Shown piece after piece: positions 16,896 to 24,575 of a stretch of DNA of 55,149 nt. Source of the stretch: an uncultured Pelagibacteraceae bacterium (lineage in GTDB: Bacteria; Pseudomonadota; Alphaproteobacteria; Pelagibacterales; Pelagibacteraceae); the NCBI GenBank assembly GCA_902598595.1, contig CACKCD010000002.1, positions 1 to 55,149 on the forward strand, given 5' to 3'. Within the stretch, counting starts at the first letter, position 1; the number at the start of each line of letters is the position of its first letter. Below the pieces are notes generated by a model. It did no database searches. It was not told where the DNA came from and was given only the letters and a program-made list of their open reading frames with translations. The position numbers and the translations under genes are program-made.

Positions 16896-17884
16896 TGAAA
16901 AAATTAGTAATTTTTTTTCTAGCCTTTTTATTTTTTAATCTTAAAAACACTAATGCAGAAACTATTTACAATGGCACTCTAATCGATGCACATAGTCAGG
17001 TTGGCATTCTAATAAAAGATGAAGAAGTATCTAAAGAGATAAATGATAATGATGTTTATTTAACTTTATTATCAATGAGAGGAAAACATGAAAACGCTAC
17101 TAAAAGATACAAATCAATTAAAAAACAAACACAGGGTAAAGTAAGGTATCTAATTTCAACAAAATTAAAAGGTTTTGCTAGAAAAAAAAGAGACGCTAAT
17201 AAAGCTATAAGTGGAATTAAAGAATTAAAAAGACAAGCAATCAACAGTAAAATTAACTATGTCGGTTTTGGAGAAATCATAGTGCAACATGCTCCCCATG
17301 ATCACGAAAAGCTCAAATATGAAGGTATCAATCTTAACTTAAAGTCTTACAGAATAAAGAAGGCTATCGATATTGTTTTTGAAGATGACGTACCTATAAT
17401 TTTACATGTTGAGCTAAATGATTATGAGGAAGACTCAAAAAAAATATTAGATCAATTAGTAGAAATAGGTAATGAACATCCAGATAAAAATTTTTTGTTA
17501 ATGCATATGGCACAGATTGAATTAAAAGAAGCAAAGTTTATTTTTAAAAATACAAAAAATGTTCATTTTATTACCTCACATTCTGATCCCTATAGAGCAA
17601 AAAACGAGAAACGTAAAAGATTAGGAAAAGCACAAACTGGATGGATAACTTTATTTAATAAAAAAGAAAATTTAAAAAAAAAATGGAAAAATTTGATGAA
17701 TGAAAACCCTCACCGTTTTGTATTTGCCATTGATAATGTATTTGATCATCACTGGAAGAAAAATTATAAAGAAAGAGTATATTTTTGGCGTAAGGCTCTT
17801 GGATCTTTAAATAAAAAAACTGCATCACTAATAGCGTGTGGCAATGCCAATACTTATTTTAAACTAGAAATTCAATGTAAATAA
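16895..17884 (+). CDS. exported amidohydrolase-like TIM-barrel protein
   Basis: Exported protein of 329 residues with a clear signal peptide (LVIFFLAFLFFNLKNTNA). The rest reads as an amidohydrolase_2-like barrel: LIDAHSQVG at the first strand, VPIILHVELND, FLLMHMAQIE, VHFITSHSDP and FVFAIDNVFDHHW near the end. The usual HxH of the first strand is only partly present (AHS), so the metal site may differ or be lost. Its start overlaps the stop of the lyase-like gene (TAATG), so the two likely act in the same compartment. Substrate unknown. Confidence 0.6.
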   Translation: MKKLVIFFLAFLFFNLKNTNAETIYNGTLIDAHSQVGILIKDEEVSKEINDNDVYLTLLSMRGKHENATKRYKSIKKQTQGKVRYLISTKLKGFARKKRDANKAISGIKELKRQAINSKINYVGFGEIIVQHAPHDHEKLKYEGINLNLKSYRIKKAIDIVFEDDVPIILHVELNDYEEDSKKILDQLVEIGNEHPDKNFLLMHMAQIELKEAKFIFKNTKNVHFITSHSDPYRAKNEKRKRLGKAQTGWITLFNKKENLKKKWKNLMNENPHRFVFAIDNVFDHHWKKNYKERVYFWRKALGSLNKKTASLIACGNANTYFKLEIQCK

Positions 17885-17901
17885 TGAGGGTGACAAAGTT
17901 T

Positions 17902-18501
17902 TTAGGGAACTAGCCATTTATTTTTTTTATTTTCTAAATTAAATATAGCCCGTCGATGACCCTTCGCAGCTAAGTATAGCCATTCAATAGATTTAATTTT
18001 ACATTTGATTACCGTAAAATTTTCATATCCTTTTTCACTTTGCTCCATCGTATAATCAAAATCCTCTAATTTTGAAATCATACCTGACGTTGGATTTTCT
18101 GAAGCAGTGCCAGGTGCATCATCTGTAAGGTAACATCGTCTACTAATATGTTGAGTTTTTTTCCAAGCGTCTTCAGCTACTGGATTTTTATTGTTAATTT
18201 CACAAGTGACTTTAACTCTTAATTGAATTTTTTCTTCTTTATCATAAAAAACTAAAGAAGCGTTCTTATTTTTCTTAAGTATATCTATTTTTGGAGATCT
18301 AAGATCTGTATGAAATTGCAATACGTTATTACTTTTATCTGATTTTCTTAAAACTACTATTCTTCCATCGATGTCGTTTCGATCAGCACAAATGAAAACT
18401 GGTATCCTAAAAGGTGAACTTCTATTTATTACGGCATCATCTAACATGAACCATAACTTTTTTTGGATTTCCTCAAAGTTTTCGTAGTACGCCGGTTGCA
18501 T
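17902..18501 (-). CDS. pyridoxamine-5'-phosphate-oxidase-like flavoprotein
   Basis: Split-barrel FMN-binding-type protein of 199 residues. The pattern RIPVFICADRNDIDGRIVVLR, LQFHTDLRSPKI, ASLVFYDKEEKIQLRV and the C-terminal IEWLYLAAKGHRRAIF resembles the PNPOx-like Alr4036-type family more than PdxH, whose substrate residues are not seen. It may therefore be a general flavin oxidoreductase. It lies three bases after the beta-hydroxyacid dehydrogenase gene on the same strand, so they form a two-gene operon. Confidence 0.8.
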   Translation of the reverse strand: MQPAYYENFEEIQKKLWFMLDDAVINRSSPFRIPVFICADRNDIDGRIVVLRKSDKSNNVLQFHTDLRSPKIDILKKNKNASLVFYDKEEKIQLRVKVTCEINNKNPVAEDAWKKTQHISRRCYLTDDAPGTASENPTSGMISKLEDFDYTMEQSEKGYENFTVIKCKIKSIEWLYLAAKGHRRAIFNLENKKNKWLVP

Positions 18502-18504
18502 ACT

Positions 18505-19374
18505 TTACTTTCTAAATCTTTTTATTAAGCTTGAAGTATCCCATCTTTGACCACCCATCTTTTGTACTTCAGCATAATACTCATCAATCACTTTAGTTAT
18601 AGGTAGGGGAGAATTATTTTTCTTTGCTTCATCCATTGCTATTTTCAAATCTTTTCTCATCCAATCAACTGCAAATCCATAATCAAACTTATCTTCGATC
18701 ATCGTTTTATGTCTATTATCCATTTGCCAAGATTGAGCCGCGCCTTTAGAAATTACTTCAATTACATCATGCATATTTAAGCCTGCATTCATTCCAAAAT
18801 TTATAGCCTCAGATAAACCTTGAACTAAACCTGCTATACAAATTTGATTAACCATCTTAGTTAACTGTCCGCTACCAGAAGGTCCGAGTAATTTAATTTT
18901 TTTACTGTAGCAATCAATCACTGGTTCTGCTTTTTTAAATGCAGTTTCATCTCCACCAACCATAACAGTTAAAGTCCCGCCTTCGGCACCAGCCTGTCCT
19001 CCAGAAATTGGTGCATCTAAGAAATCAAATCCTTTTAATTTAGCTTCTTTATATAACTCTCGAGCAATATTTGCTGAAGCAGTAGTATTGTCGATATAAA
19101 TTGAACCTTTCTTAGCAGTTTTAAAAAGCCCTTTATCTCCTAGTGTAACTTCTCTTAAGTCATTATCATTTCCAACACATGTAAAAATATAATCTTTTTC
19201 TTTTGCCGCATCCATCGGTGTTTCAGCTAAGTTACCTTTGAACTCTTTAATCCACTTTTCTGCTTTTGACTTTGTTCTATTATAAACAGTTACATTGTGC
19301 CCAGCTTTTGATATATAACCTGCCATGGGATAACCCATGACACCTAAACCTATGAAAGCAACCTTACAACTCAT
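18505..19374 (-). CDS. beta-hydroxyacid dehydrogenase (3-hydroxyisobutyrate/tartronate semialdehyde reductase family)
   Basis: NAD(P)-dependent dehydrogenase of 289 residues, full length. The N-terminal dinucleotide motif is FIGLGVMGYPMAGY, the substrate motif DAPISGGQAGAEGGTLTVMVGG and the catalytic Lys lies in GSGQLTKMVNQI. VYNRTKSKAEKW after the second strand has an Arg typical of NADP use. The substrate could be tartronate semialdehyde, 3-hydroxyisobutyrate or succinic semialdehyde; sequence alone does not decide. The start codon lies only 2 bp from the divergent MFS start, so its promoter must be inside the MFS gene. Confidence 0.88.
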   Translation of the reverse strand: MSCKVAFIGLGVMGYPMAGYISKAGHNVTVYNRTKSKAEKWIKEFKGNLAETPMDAAKEKDYIFTCVGNDNDLREVTLGDKGLFKTAKKGSIYIDNTTASANIARELYKEAKLKGFDFLDAPISGGQAGAEGGTLTVMVGGDETAFKKAEPVIDCYSKKIKLLGPSGSGQLTKMVNQICIAGLVQGLSEAINFGMNAGLNMHDVIEVISKGAAQSWQMDNRHKTMIEDKFDYGFAVDWMRKDLKIAMDEAKKNNSPLPITKVIDEYYAEVQKMGGQRWDTSSLIKRFRK

Positions 19375-19376
19375 AA

Positions 19377-20591
19377 ATGATTAACCTTTCTTTAAACAAA
19401 AAAGTAATAATATTTGGTTTCATATTTACATTTTTTTCTAGTTTTGGACAGAGCTTTTTTCTGGGATTGTTTAACGCACCAATTAGAAATGAATTAGGCA
19501 TTACCCACGGTCAATTTGGAAATATTTATGCTACGGCAACAATTTTTTCTAGTCTTTTGTTAATTTGGGTTGGTAAGAAAATTGATGAATACCAAATAAT
19601 TTATTATTCTTTTTTTGTTATACTATTATTATTTTTATCTTCTTTATTTTTTTCTTTTATAAATAATATTTATTTTTTAGTTATTGGAATATTTTTAATG
19701 AGGTTTTCAGGCCAAGGTTTAATGAGCCATACTTCAACAACAACAATTTCAAGATTTTTTGAGAGATCTAGAGGAAAGGCTCTTAGCACAATTTGGTTTG
19801 GTTTATCATTCGCTGAATTTATTTTACCTGTTTCACTAACGTACATGTTAGTAATTTACTCTTGGAGAAGTATTTGGCAAGGAATAGCTATATTGATAAT
19901 TTTATTTTTACCGTTCTTAGTTTTAAATACAATTAAAAAAATTAAATTAGATTCTAGAGAAAAAGACCAAAACTCCTCAAAAAAAATAAGAATTAAAAGC
20001 TGGAGAAGAAGCGAGGTAATTAAAGATTATAGATTTTATATAGTTTCATTAAACATGTTAGCTATGCCTTGGATTGCTACAGGAATATTTGTATATCAGT
20101 CTTTTATTACTGACTCAAAATTGTGGAGTATTTATACTATACCTAAAGCTTTCATGGTTTATTCGATAGCTTCAATTATAACATTATTTTTTTCTGGCTT
20201 TTTGGTTGATAAATTCACGAGTAGGAAACTAATTCCATTAATGAATATTCCTTTACTTTTATCAATGTTTATATTGTTCTACTATAAACATGAGTTTTCA
20301 GCTTTTATTTTTTTAGGTTTAGTAGGAGTTTCTAACGGATTAGCAAACGTTTTAGGTTCTTCTACATGGGCAGAAATCTATGGGGTAAAATTTATTGGCT
20401 CTATTAAAGCCTTAACAACTGCATTTATGGTTTTTTCTACTGCATTTGGAACAGCAGTGTTTGGTCTATTAATTGATAATGGTTTTACGATTGAAAATAT
20501 TGCTTTTATTTCAGGTTTATATGTCGTTATTTCATTAACACTATTAATAACAATAAGAAAATCTTTAGAGCCAATTAAGCTTAGAAAATAA
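19377..20591 (+). CDS. MFS transporter
   Basis: Inner-membrane transporter of 404 residues with about 12 hydrophobic helices in two halves joined by a charged loop around residues 190-215 (KKIKLDSREKDQ... then KKIRIKSWRRSE). VGKKIDEYQ after helix 2 and GFLVDKFTSRKL after helix 8 match the MFS loop 2-3 and 8-9 motifs. SHTSTTTISRFFERSRGKAL is like the oxalate/formate and monocarboxylate antiporter branch. Substrate unknown. It is divergent from the hydroxyacid dehydrogenase with a 2 bp gap, which hints at an organic acid (inference). Confidence 0.85.
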   Translation: MINLSLNKKVIIFGFIFTFFSSFGQSFFLGLFNAPIRNELGITHGQFGNIYATATIFSSLLLIWVGKKIDEYQIIYYSFFVILLLFLSSLFFSFINNIYFLVIGIFLMRFSGQGLMSHTSTTTISRFFERSRGKALSTIWFGLSFAEFILPVSLTYMLVIYSWRSIWQGIAILIILFLPFLVLNTIKKIKLDSREKDQNSSKKIRIKSWRRSEVIKDYRFYIVSLNMLAMPWIATGIFVYQSFITDSKLWSIYTIPKAFMVYSIASIITLFFSGFLVDKFTSRKLIPLMNIPLLLSMFILFYYKHEFSAFIFLGLVGVSNGLANVLGSSTWAEIYGVKFIGSIKALTTAFMVFSTAFGTAVFGLLIDNGFTIENIAFISGLYVVISLTLLITIRKSLEPIKLRK

Positions 20592-20620
20592 TTGATTTAT
20601 TTAAATTATTTGAATATACA
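20592..20620 (+). promoter_or_regulatory. candidate sigma70 promoter of rpoZ
   Basis: TTGATT at 20592 and TATACA at 20615 are separated by exactly 17 bp. They lie just upstream of rpoZ in the gap after the MFS gene, giving a leader of only a few bases. Matches are 4/6 and 4/6 in AT-rich sequence, so chance is possible. Confidence 0.42.
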
Positions 20621-20629
20621 CTCACCATT

Positions 20630-21130
20630 ATGGCAAGAATTACCGTAGAAGACTGTTTAGAAAAAATTGATAATCAGTACGACTTAGTTTTATTAGCTAA
20701 AGAGAGAACTGTTCAGTTAAACGCTGGATCTCCTATGTTAGTTGAAGAAGATAATGATAAAAGAACCATTATATCTTTAAGAGAAATAGGGGACGGAAAA
20801 ATTTCAGTTAAAGAATTAGAAGAAAACGCAATTAAAAGATTAAGAAAAGAACCTGACGAGACTGAACAACAAGAGGAAATTGAGGAAGAAACAAATGATG
20901 ATTTCGAAGATTTATACAAGGGGCAAATTTCAAAAAGTGGAGTAGCAATTTTGCCTTCGAAAAGAACTAGAAGAATTCCAGAGGTTAAAAAACCTAGTTT
21001 AGCAGACGAAGCTTTGTCAGAATTAAAGTCAGAACAACCAGAGATTAAAGAAGAGAATTTAGAAAAAGAAGAAGAACCTCTAGAACTAAGTGAAGAGGCT
21101 CCAGACGTAGAAGATAATAAATCTGAATAA
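20630..21130 (+). CDS. rpoZ: RNA polymerase omega subunit with long acidic tail
   Basis: Small RNA polymerase subunit that helps fold and hold beta-prime. Residues 1-60 are the conserved domain: MARITVEDCLEKIDNQYDLV, LAKERTVQLNAG and RTIISLREIGDGKI. The protein then runs to 166 residues, while E. coli omega has 91. The extra C-terminal part is dominated by Glu and Asp with short Lys/Arg patches (PSKRTRRIPEVKKP) and looks disordered. Alphaproteobacterial omegas are often somewhat long, but this one is at the long end. It lies 3 bp before dusA and probably shares its transcript. Confidence 0.92.
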   Translation: MARITVEDCLEKIDNQYDLVLLAKERTVQLNAGSPMLVEEDNDKRTIISLREIGDGKISVKELEENAIKRLRKEPDETEQQEEIEEETNDDFEDLYKGQISKSGVAILPSKRTRRIPEVKKPSLADEALSELKSEQPEIKEENLEKEEEPLELSEEAPDVEDNKSE

Positions 21131-21133
21131 ACT

Positions 21134-22117
21134 ATGATCAAGACCATTTCAGTCGCTCCAATGATGGATTGTACTGATAAGCATGAAATTTATTTTTTAA
21201 GCTTAATCAGCAAAAATGTTCATCTTTATACAGAAATGATTGTAGCAAATGCAATTACAAGAGGAGATCGTAAAAAACTTTTATCATTTAAAAAAATAAA
21301 AAATCCGGTAATTTTACAAGTTGGAGGATCAAATCCAAACGAACTAGCTGAAGCTTGTAAAATTTCTGAAGACTATGGCTACAACGAAATAAATTTAAAT
21401 CTTGGATGTCCAAGTAAAAAAGTTCAAAAAAATAAATTTGGTGCTTGCTTAATGCAAGAGCCAGATCTTGTAGCAAGATGTATTGAAGCAATGTCAAAGT
21501 CCACAAAGTTACCTATAACTATTAAGACCAGAATAGGATTTAATGATGTTGAAAATTTCGATTTTTTAAAATCTTTTATACAGACTACTAAAGACGCTGG
21601 ATCAAAAAAATTTATTATTCATGCAAGAAAAGCTTTATTAAAAAGATTAACTCCGAAAGAAAATTTAAACATCCCACCTTTAAAATATGAATTTGTTTAT
21701 AAACTTAAAGAATGTTTTCAAAAGGATGAAATTATTATCAACGGGGGAATTAAGACCACAGAAGATATTAAGAGTCATTTGTTAAAGGTAGATGGGGCTA
21801 TGATAGGAAGAGCTGTTTATCATTCTCCATATTTTTTAGCTGATATCGAAAGAGATGTTTTTAATAATAAGGATGTCCCAACAAGATCTGAGGTGATGGA
21901 AAAATTAATTCCGTATATTCAAGAAGAAACCGCTAAAGGAACTCAGTTGAATCATATCATGAGACATACGGTTGGATTGTTTCATGGACAAAATGGTTCG
22001 CGAACTTGGAAACAATACCTTTCCAAGAATATGTGTATTAGAGATGCTGATCTTCAAAAAGTAAATCATATAATGGATCAGGTTAAAAAAACAAATCCTG
22101 TTTCTTTAGAAAGATAG
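21134..22117 (+). CDS. dusA: tRNA-dihydrouridine synthase A
   Basis: FMN-dependent enzyme reducing uridine to dihydrouridine in the tRNA D-loop. The 327-residue protein has VAPMMDCTDKHEIYFLSLIS, YTEMIVANAI, NLGCPSKKVQKNKFGACLM with the catalytic Cys, KTRIGF, FIIHARKA and the C-terminal HTVGLFHGQNGSRTWKQ. That last block separates DusA from DusB and DusC. The start follows rpoZ closely and the stop is 2 bp from the TauE-like gene. Confidence 0.95.
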   Translation: MIKTISVAPMMDCTDKHEIYFLSLISKNVHLYTEMIVANAITRGDRKKLLSFKKIKNPVILQVGGSNPNELAEACKISEDYGYNEINLNLGCPSKKVQKNKFGACLMQEPDLVARCIEAMSKSTKLPITIKTRIGFNDVENFDFLKSFIQTTKDAGSKKFIIHARKALLKRLTPKENLNIPPLKYEFVYKLKECFQKDEIIINGGIKTTEDIKSHLLKVDGAMIGRAVYHSPYFLADIERDVFNNKDVPTRSEVMEKLIPYIQEETAKGTQLNHIMRHTVGLFHGQNGSRTWKQYLSKNMCIRDADLQKVNHIMDQVKKTNPVSLER

Positions 22118-22119
22118 TT

Positions 22120-22950
22120 TTGGACATTATTTTTCAACAAGAAACAATCTATTTAATTTTAATAATGGTAGCTACTGCAATACCAGCCGGATTTGCAGCA
22201 GGTTTATTTGGAATTGGCGGGGGGTTAATTACAGTTCCTATCTTGTTTTATATTTTTGGTTCAGCAGGTATTGAGCCTACTTATTTGATGCACCTTGCAG
22301 TAGGAACTTCTTTTGCAATAATCATACCCACTTCTATAGTTTCGGTTTTAACTCACCATCAGCATAATGCTGTAGACTTTAACATCGTCAAAGGTTATGG
22401 GGTATTTGTAATTATTGGAGTTATTCTTGGAACAATCTTAGCTGCAGGTTTAAAAACTAAACCTTTAATACTATTCTTTACAATAGTTGTGTTCATTCTT
22501 GCTTTTTATTTATTATTCTTAAAAGAAAAAGAATCTGACATTTCTATTAAGATGGGACTACCGGCCAAGATTATATCAGGTATAATTACTGGTTTTATTT
22601 CAGCACCAATGGGTATTGGCGGAGCAGTAATGAATGTGCCTATATTAAAGTTTTTTGGTTATCCAATTAACAAAGCAATCGGAAGTGCAGCAGCTATAGG
22701 ATTTATAATAGCTTTGTTTGGTGCAATTGGTTTTTTAATCTCTGGCAAATATCTAACAGCTAATTTGCCACTAAGCATGGGTTTTTTAAATATACCAGCT
22801 TTTTTAATTTTTTTTCCCATAACTACTCTTATGGCACGATTAGGAGCGAAAGCGAGCCATAAAATTGATAAAAAGAAAATGACTAAGTATTTTGGTTTGT
22901 TCTTAATTATTATTGGAACAAAGTTTTTATATGAATATTTTAATCTTTAG
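22120..22950 (+). CDS. TauE/SafE-family anion exporter/permease
   Basis: Inner-membrane protein of 276 residues with about eight hydrophobic helices in two halves. Both halves carry the family's Gly-rich motif: AGLFGIGGGLITVPIL near the start and ITGFISAPMGIGGAVMNVPIL in the middle. Family members move sulfite, sulfoacetate, taurine or related small anions. The start is TTG at 22120, three bases after the dusA stop; an ATG inside the first helix would shorten it by about 15 residues. Substrate unknown. Confidence 0.87.
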   Translation: MDIIFQQETIYLILIMVATAIPAGFAAGLFGIGGGLITVPILFYIFGSAGIEPTYLMHLAVGTSFAIIIPTSIVSVLTHHQHNAVDFNIVKGYGVFVIIGVILGTILAAGLKTKPLILFFTIVVFILAFYLLFLKEKESDISIKMGLPAKIISGIITGFISAPMGIGGAVMNVPILKFFGYPINKAIGSAAAIGFIIALFGAIGFLISGKYLTANLPLSMGFLNIPAFLIFFPITTLMARLGAKASHKIDKKKMTKYFGLFLIIIGTKFLYEYFNL

Positions 22951-24389
22951 ATTTTTTGATCGTATTCTCCAACTTTTTTAGTCTTTTGGAGCAAATCGTC
23001 AATAAAATAAAAAATATTTTTTTTTCTAATTTCAGACGTAGGACTTTCAGTAACTATGACTAATGATGGCTTATTTGAGGAAGCTCTAATCAAACCCCAA
23101 GAACCATCTTCCAATGAAAACCTAATACCATTTACAGTTAATATTTCTGTAATAGAGAGATTATCTATCTTAATATTTTCTCTTTTTAATTGTTGAATTT
23201 TATTAACCATATCCTCCACAACTTGATATTTTTCTTCATCTTTACAAAAAGGAGACATTGTTGGTGTTTGATATGTTTTAGGTAACTCATTTAGTATTTC
23301 ACTCATCATTTTATTTTTTTTATCAAGAAGATGACAAACTTGTATAGCTGAGTTAATGCCATCGTCATAACCATAACCAAGTGGTTCATTAAAAAAGAAA
23401 TGTCCACTTTTTTCAAATCCAGCTAAAGCTTTCTCAGAATTTACTTTCCTTTTAATATGAGAGTGACCTGTCTTCCAATAAATTGTTTTACATTGGTTAT
23501 CTGAGAGAGTCTTGTCTTTCGAATAAAGACCTGTTGATTTTACATCTACAATAAACTTAGAGTTTTTATACTCACTAGCTAAATTTCTAGCAATTAACAG
23601 TCCTATTTTATCTGAAAATATTTCATTACCTTTATTATCAATTACTCCACATCGATCTCCGTCTCCATCAAATCCGAATCCTATATCAGCATTATTGTCT
23701 TTTACAGCTTTTGAAATTGCATGAAGCATTTTGAGATCTTCTGGATTTGGATTATATTTTGGAAAAGACCAGTCTAGTTTACAATCTAATTCAATAACAT
23801 CACAACCTATGCCTTTCAGAATTTCAGGCGCAAAAATACCAGCAGTTCCGTTTCCACAAGCAACAACTGCTTTAATTTTTTTTTTAATTTTATTTTTTTT
23901 AATTAAACTCTCTGAGTAGATTTTTTTGAAATTATCAATATTTTTAATATTACCTTTTCCTTCAATAAATCTTTTATTAAGCGTTATGTCTTTTAATTCA
24001 TTCATCTCTTCAGGGGCATGAGTTAGTCCTTTTTTGATACCCATTTTTACACCAGTCCATCCATTTTCATTATGACTTGCAGTTACCATTGCTATTGCAT
24101 CAGAGTTCATATTAAATTGAGCAAAATAAACAGTAGGGGATAGAGATAGCCCTATATCTTCAACATTGCATCCAGTTGAGATCAAACCGTTAACCAATGA
24201 CTTTTTGATTTTCTCACTGTAAGAACGATAATCATGACCTACTATTATTCTTGGGTTCTTTTTTTTGGTATGTTTAATTATTTGGGTTCCCAAACCCCTC
24301 CCTAAATCAGTGATTCCCTCTAAATCTATGTCTTTTTCAAAGACCCACCTTGCGTCGTACTCTCTAAAACCGTTTGGATTGATTTTCAT
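22947..24389 (-). CDS. phosphomannomutase/phosphoglucomutase
   Basis: Alpha-D-phosphohexomutase of 480 residues. The phosphoserine loop is TASHNENGWTGVKMG, the metal loop GFDGDGDRCGVID, the sugar-binding loop GFEKSGHFFF (E-x-S-G-H) and the phosphate-binding C-terminal LEDGSWGLIRASSNKPSL. It interconverts hexose-1- and hexose-6-phosphates and so feeds GDP-mannose, UDP-glucose or dTDP-glucose precursors for the glycan genes in the window. Whether it prefers mannose or glucose cannot be told. It converges with the TauE-like gene (4 nt overlap) and is divergent from nrdA across 186 bp. Confidence 0.92.
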   Translation of the reverse strand: MKINPNGFREYDARWVFEKDIDLEGITDLGRGLGTQIIKHTKKKNPRIIVGHDYRSYSEKIKKSLVNGLISTGCNVEDIGLSLSPTVYFAQFNMNSDAIAMVTASHNENGWTGVKMGIKKGLTHAPEEMNELKDITLNKRFIEGKGNIKNIDNFKKIYSESLIKKNKIKKKIKAVVACGNGTAGIFAPEILKGIGCDVIELDCKLDWSFPKYNPNPEDLKMLHAISKAVKDNNADIGFGFDGDGDRCGVIDNKGNEIFSDKIGLLIARNLASEYKNSKFIVDVKSTGLYSKDKTLSDNQCKTIYWKTGHSHIKRKVNSEKALAGFEKSGHFFFNEPLGYGYDDGINSAIQVCHLLDKKNKMMSEILNELPKTYQTPTMSPFCKDEEKYQVVEDMVNKIQQLKRENIKIDNLSITEILTVNGIRFSLEDGSWGLIRASSNKPSLVIVTESPTSEIRKKNIFYFIDDLLQKTKKVGEYDQKI

Positions 24390-24452
24390 TAACTATAAAT
24401 ACTAAAAAATAAGGAATTATGTTATTAAATGTTTATTAACAAAACTTTCCAC

Positions 24453-24481
24453 TTGCAAAATTAAATTGATGTTCATATAAT
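24453..24481 (+). promoter_or_regulatory. candidate sigma70 promoter of nrdAB
   Basis: TTGCAA at 24453 and a perfect TATAAT at 24476 are separated by 17 bp. This places transcription start near 24488, immediately before the two NrdR-type boxes and about 90 bp upstream of the nrdA ATG. It lies in the longest intergenic stretch of the window. Confidence 0.6.
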
Positions 24482-24494
24482 GTTCTATTGATTT

Positions 24495-24541
24495 AGATGT
24501 TATATAGTATACAACCTGCAATATAACACTATATATAGTGT
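24495..24541 (+). promoter_or_regulatory. paired NrdR boxes upstream of nrdAB
   Basis: The 16 bp at 24526-24541 (ACACTATATATAGTGT) is a perfect palindrome and equals the NrdR-box consensus as I know it; the palindrome extends to 22 bp (24523-24544). A weaker copy at 24495-24510 matches 11 of 16 positions. The centres are 31 bp apart, three helical turns, the usual NrdR arrangement. The pair lies just downstream of the candidate promoter, so NrdR bound to dATP would be expected to block transcription. nrdR itself is not in the window. Confidence 0.85.
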
Positions 24542-24575
24542 TATTTGTTAATAAATCGATCAAAATAAGGAAAAT

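Noticed and set aside
17885-17901. Possible frameshifted continuation between the amidohydrolase-like gene and the PNPOx-like gene
   Set aside because: The genes are on opposite strands and both end in normal stop codons.
20713-21147. 144-residue Ser-rich minus-strand frame
   Set aside because: Exact antisense of the acidic rpoZ tail; Glu-rich codons read as Ser/Phe on the other strand.
24390-24575. Possible small RNA or riboswitch in the longest intergenic gap
   Set aside because: The only clear structures are the promoter and the NrdR palindromes; no conserved riboswitch core was seen.
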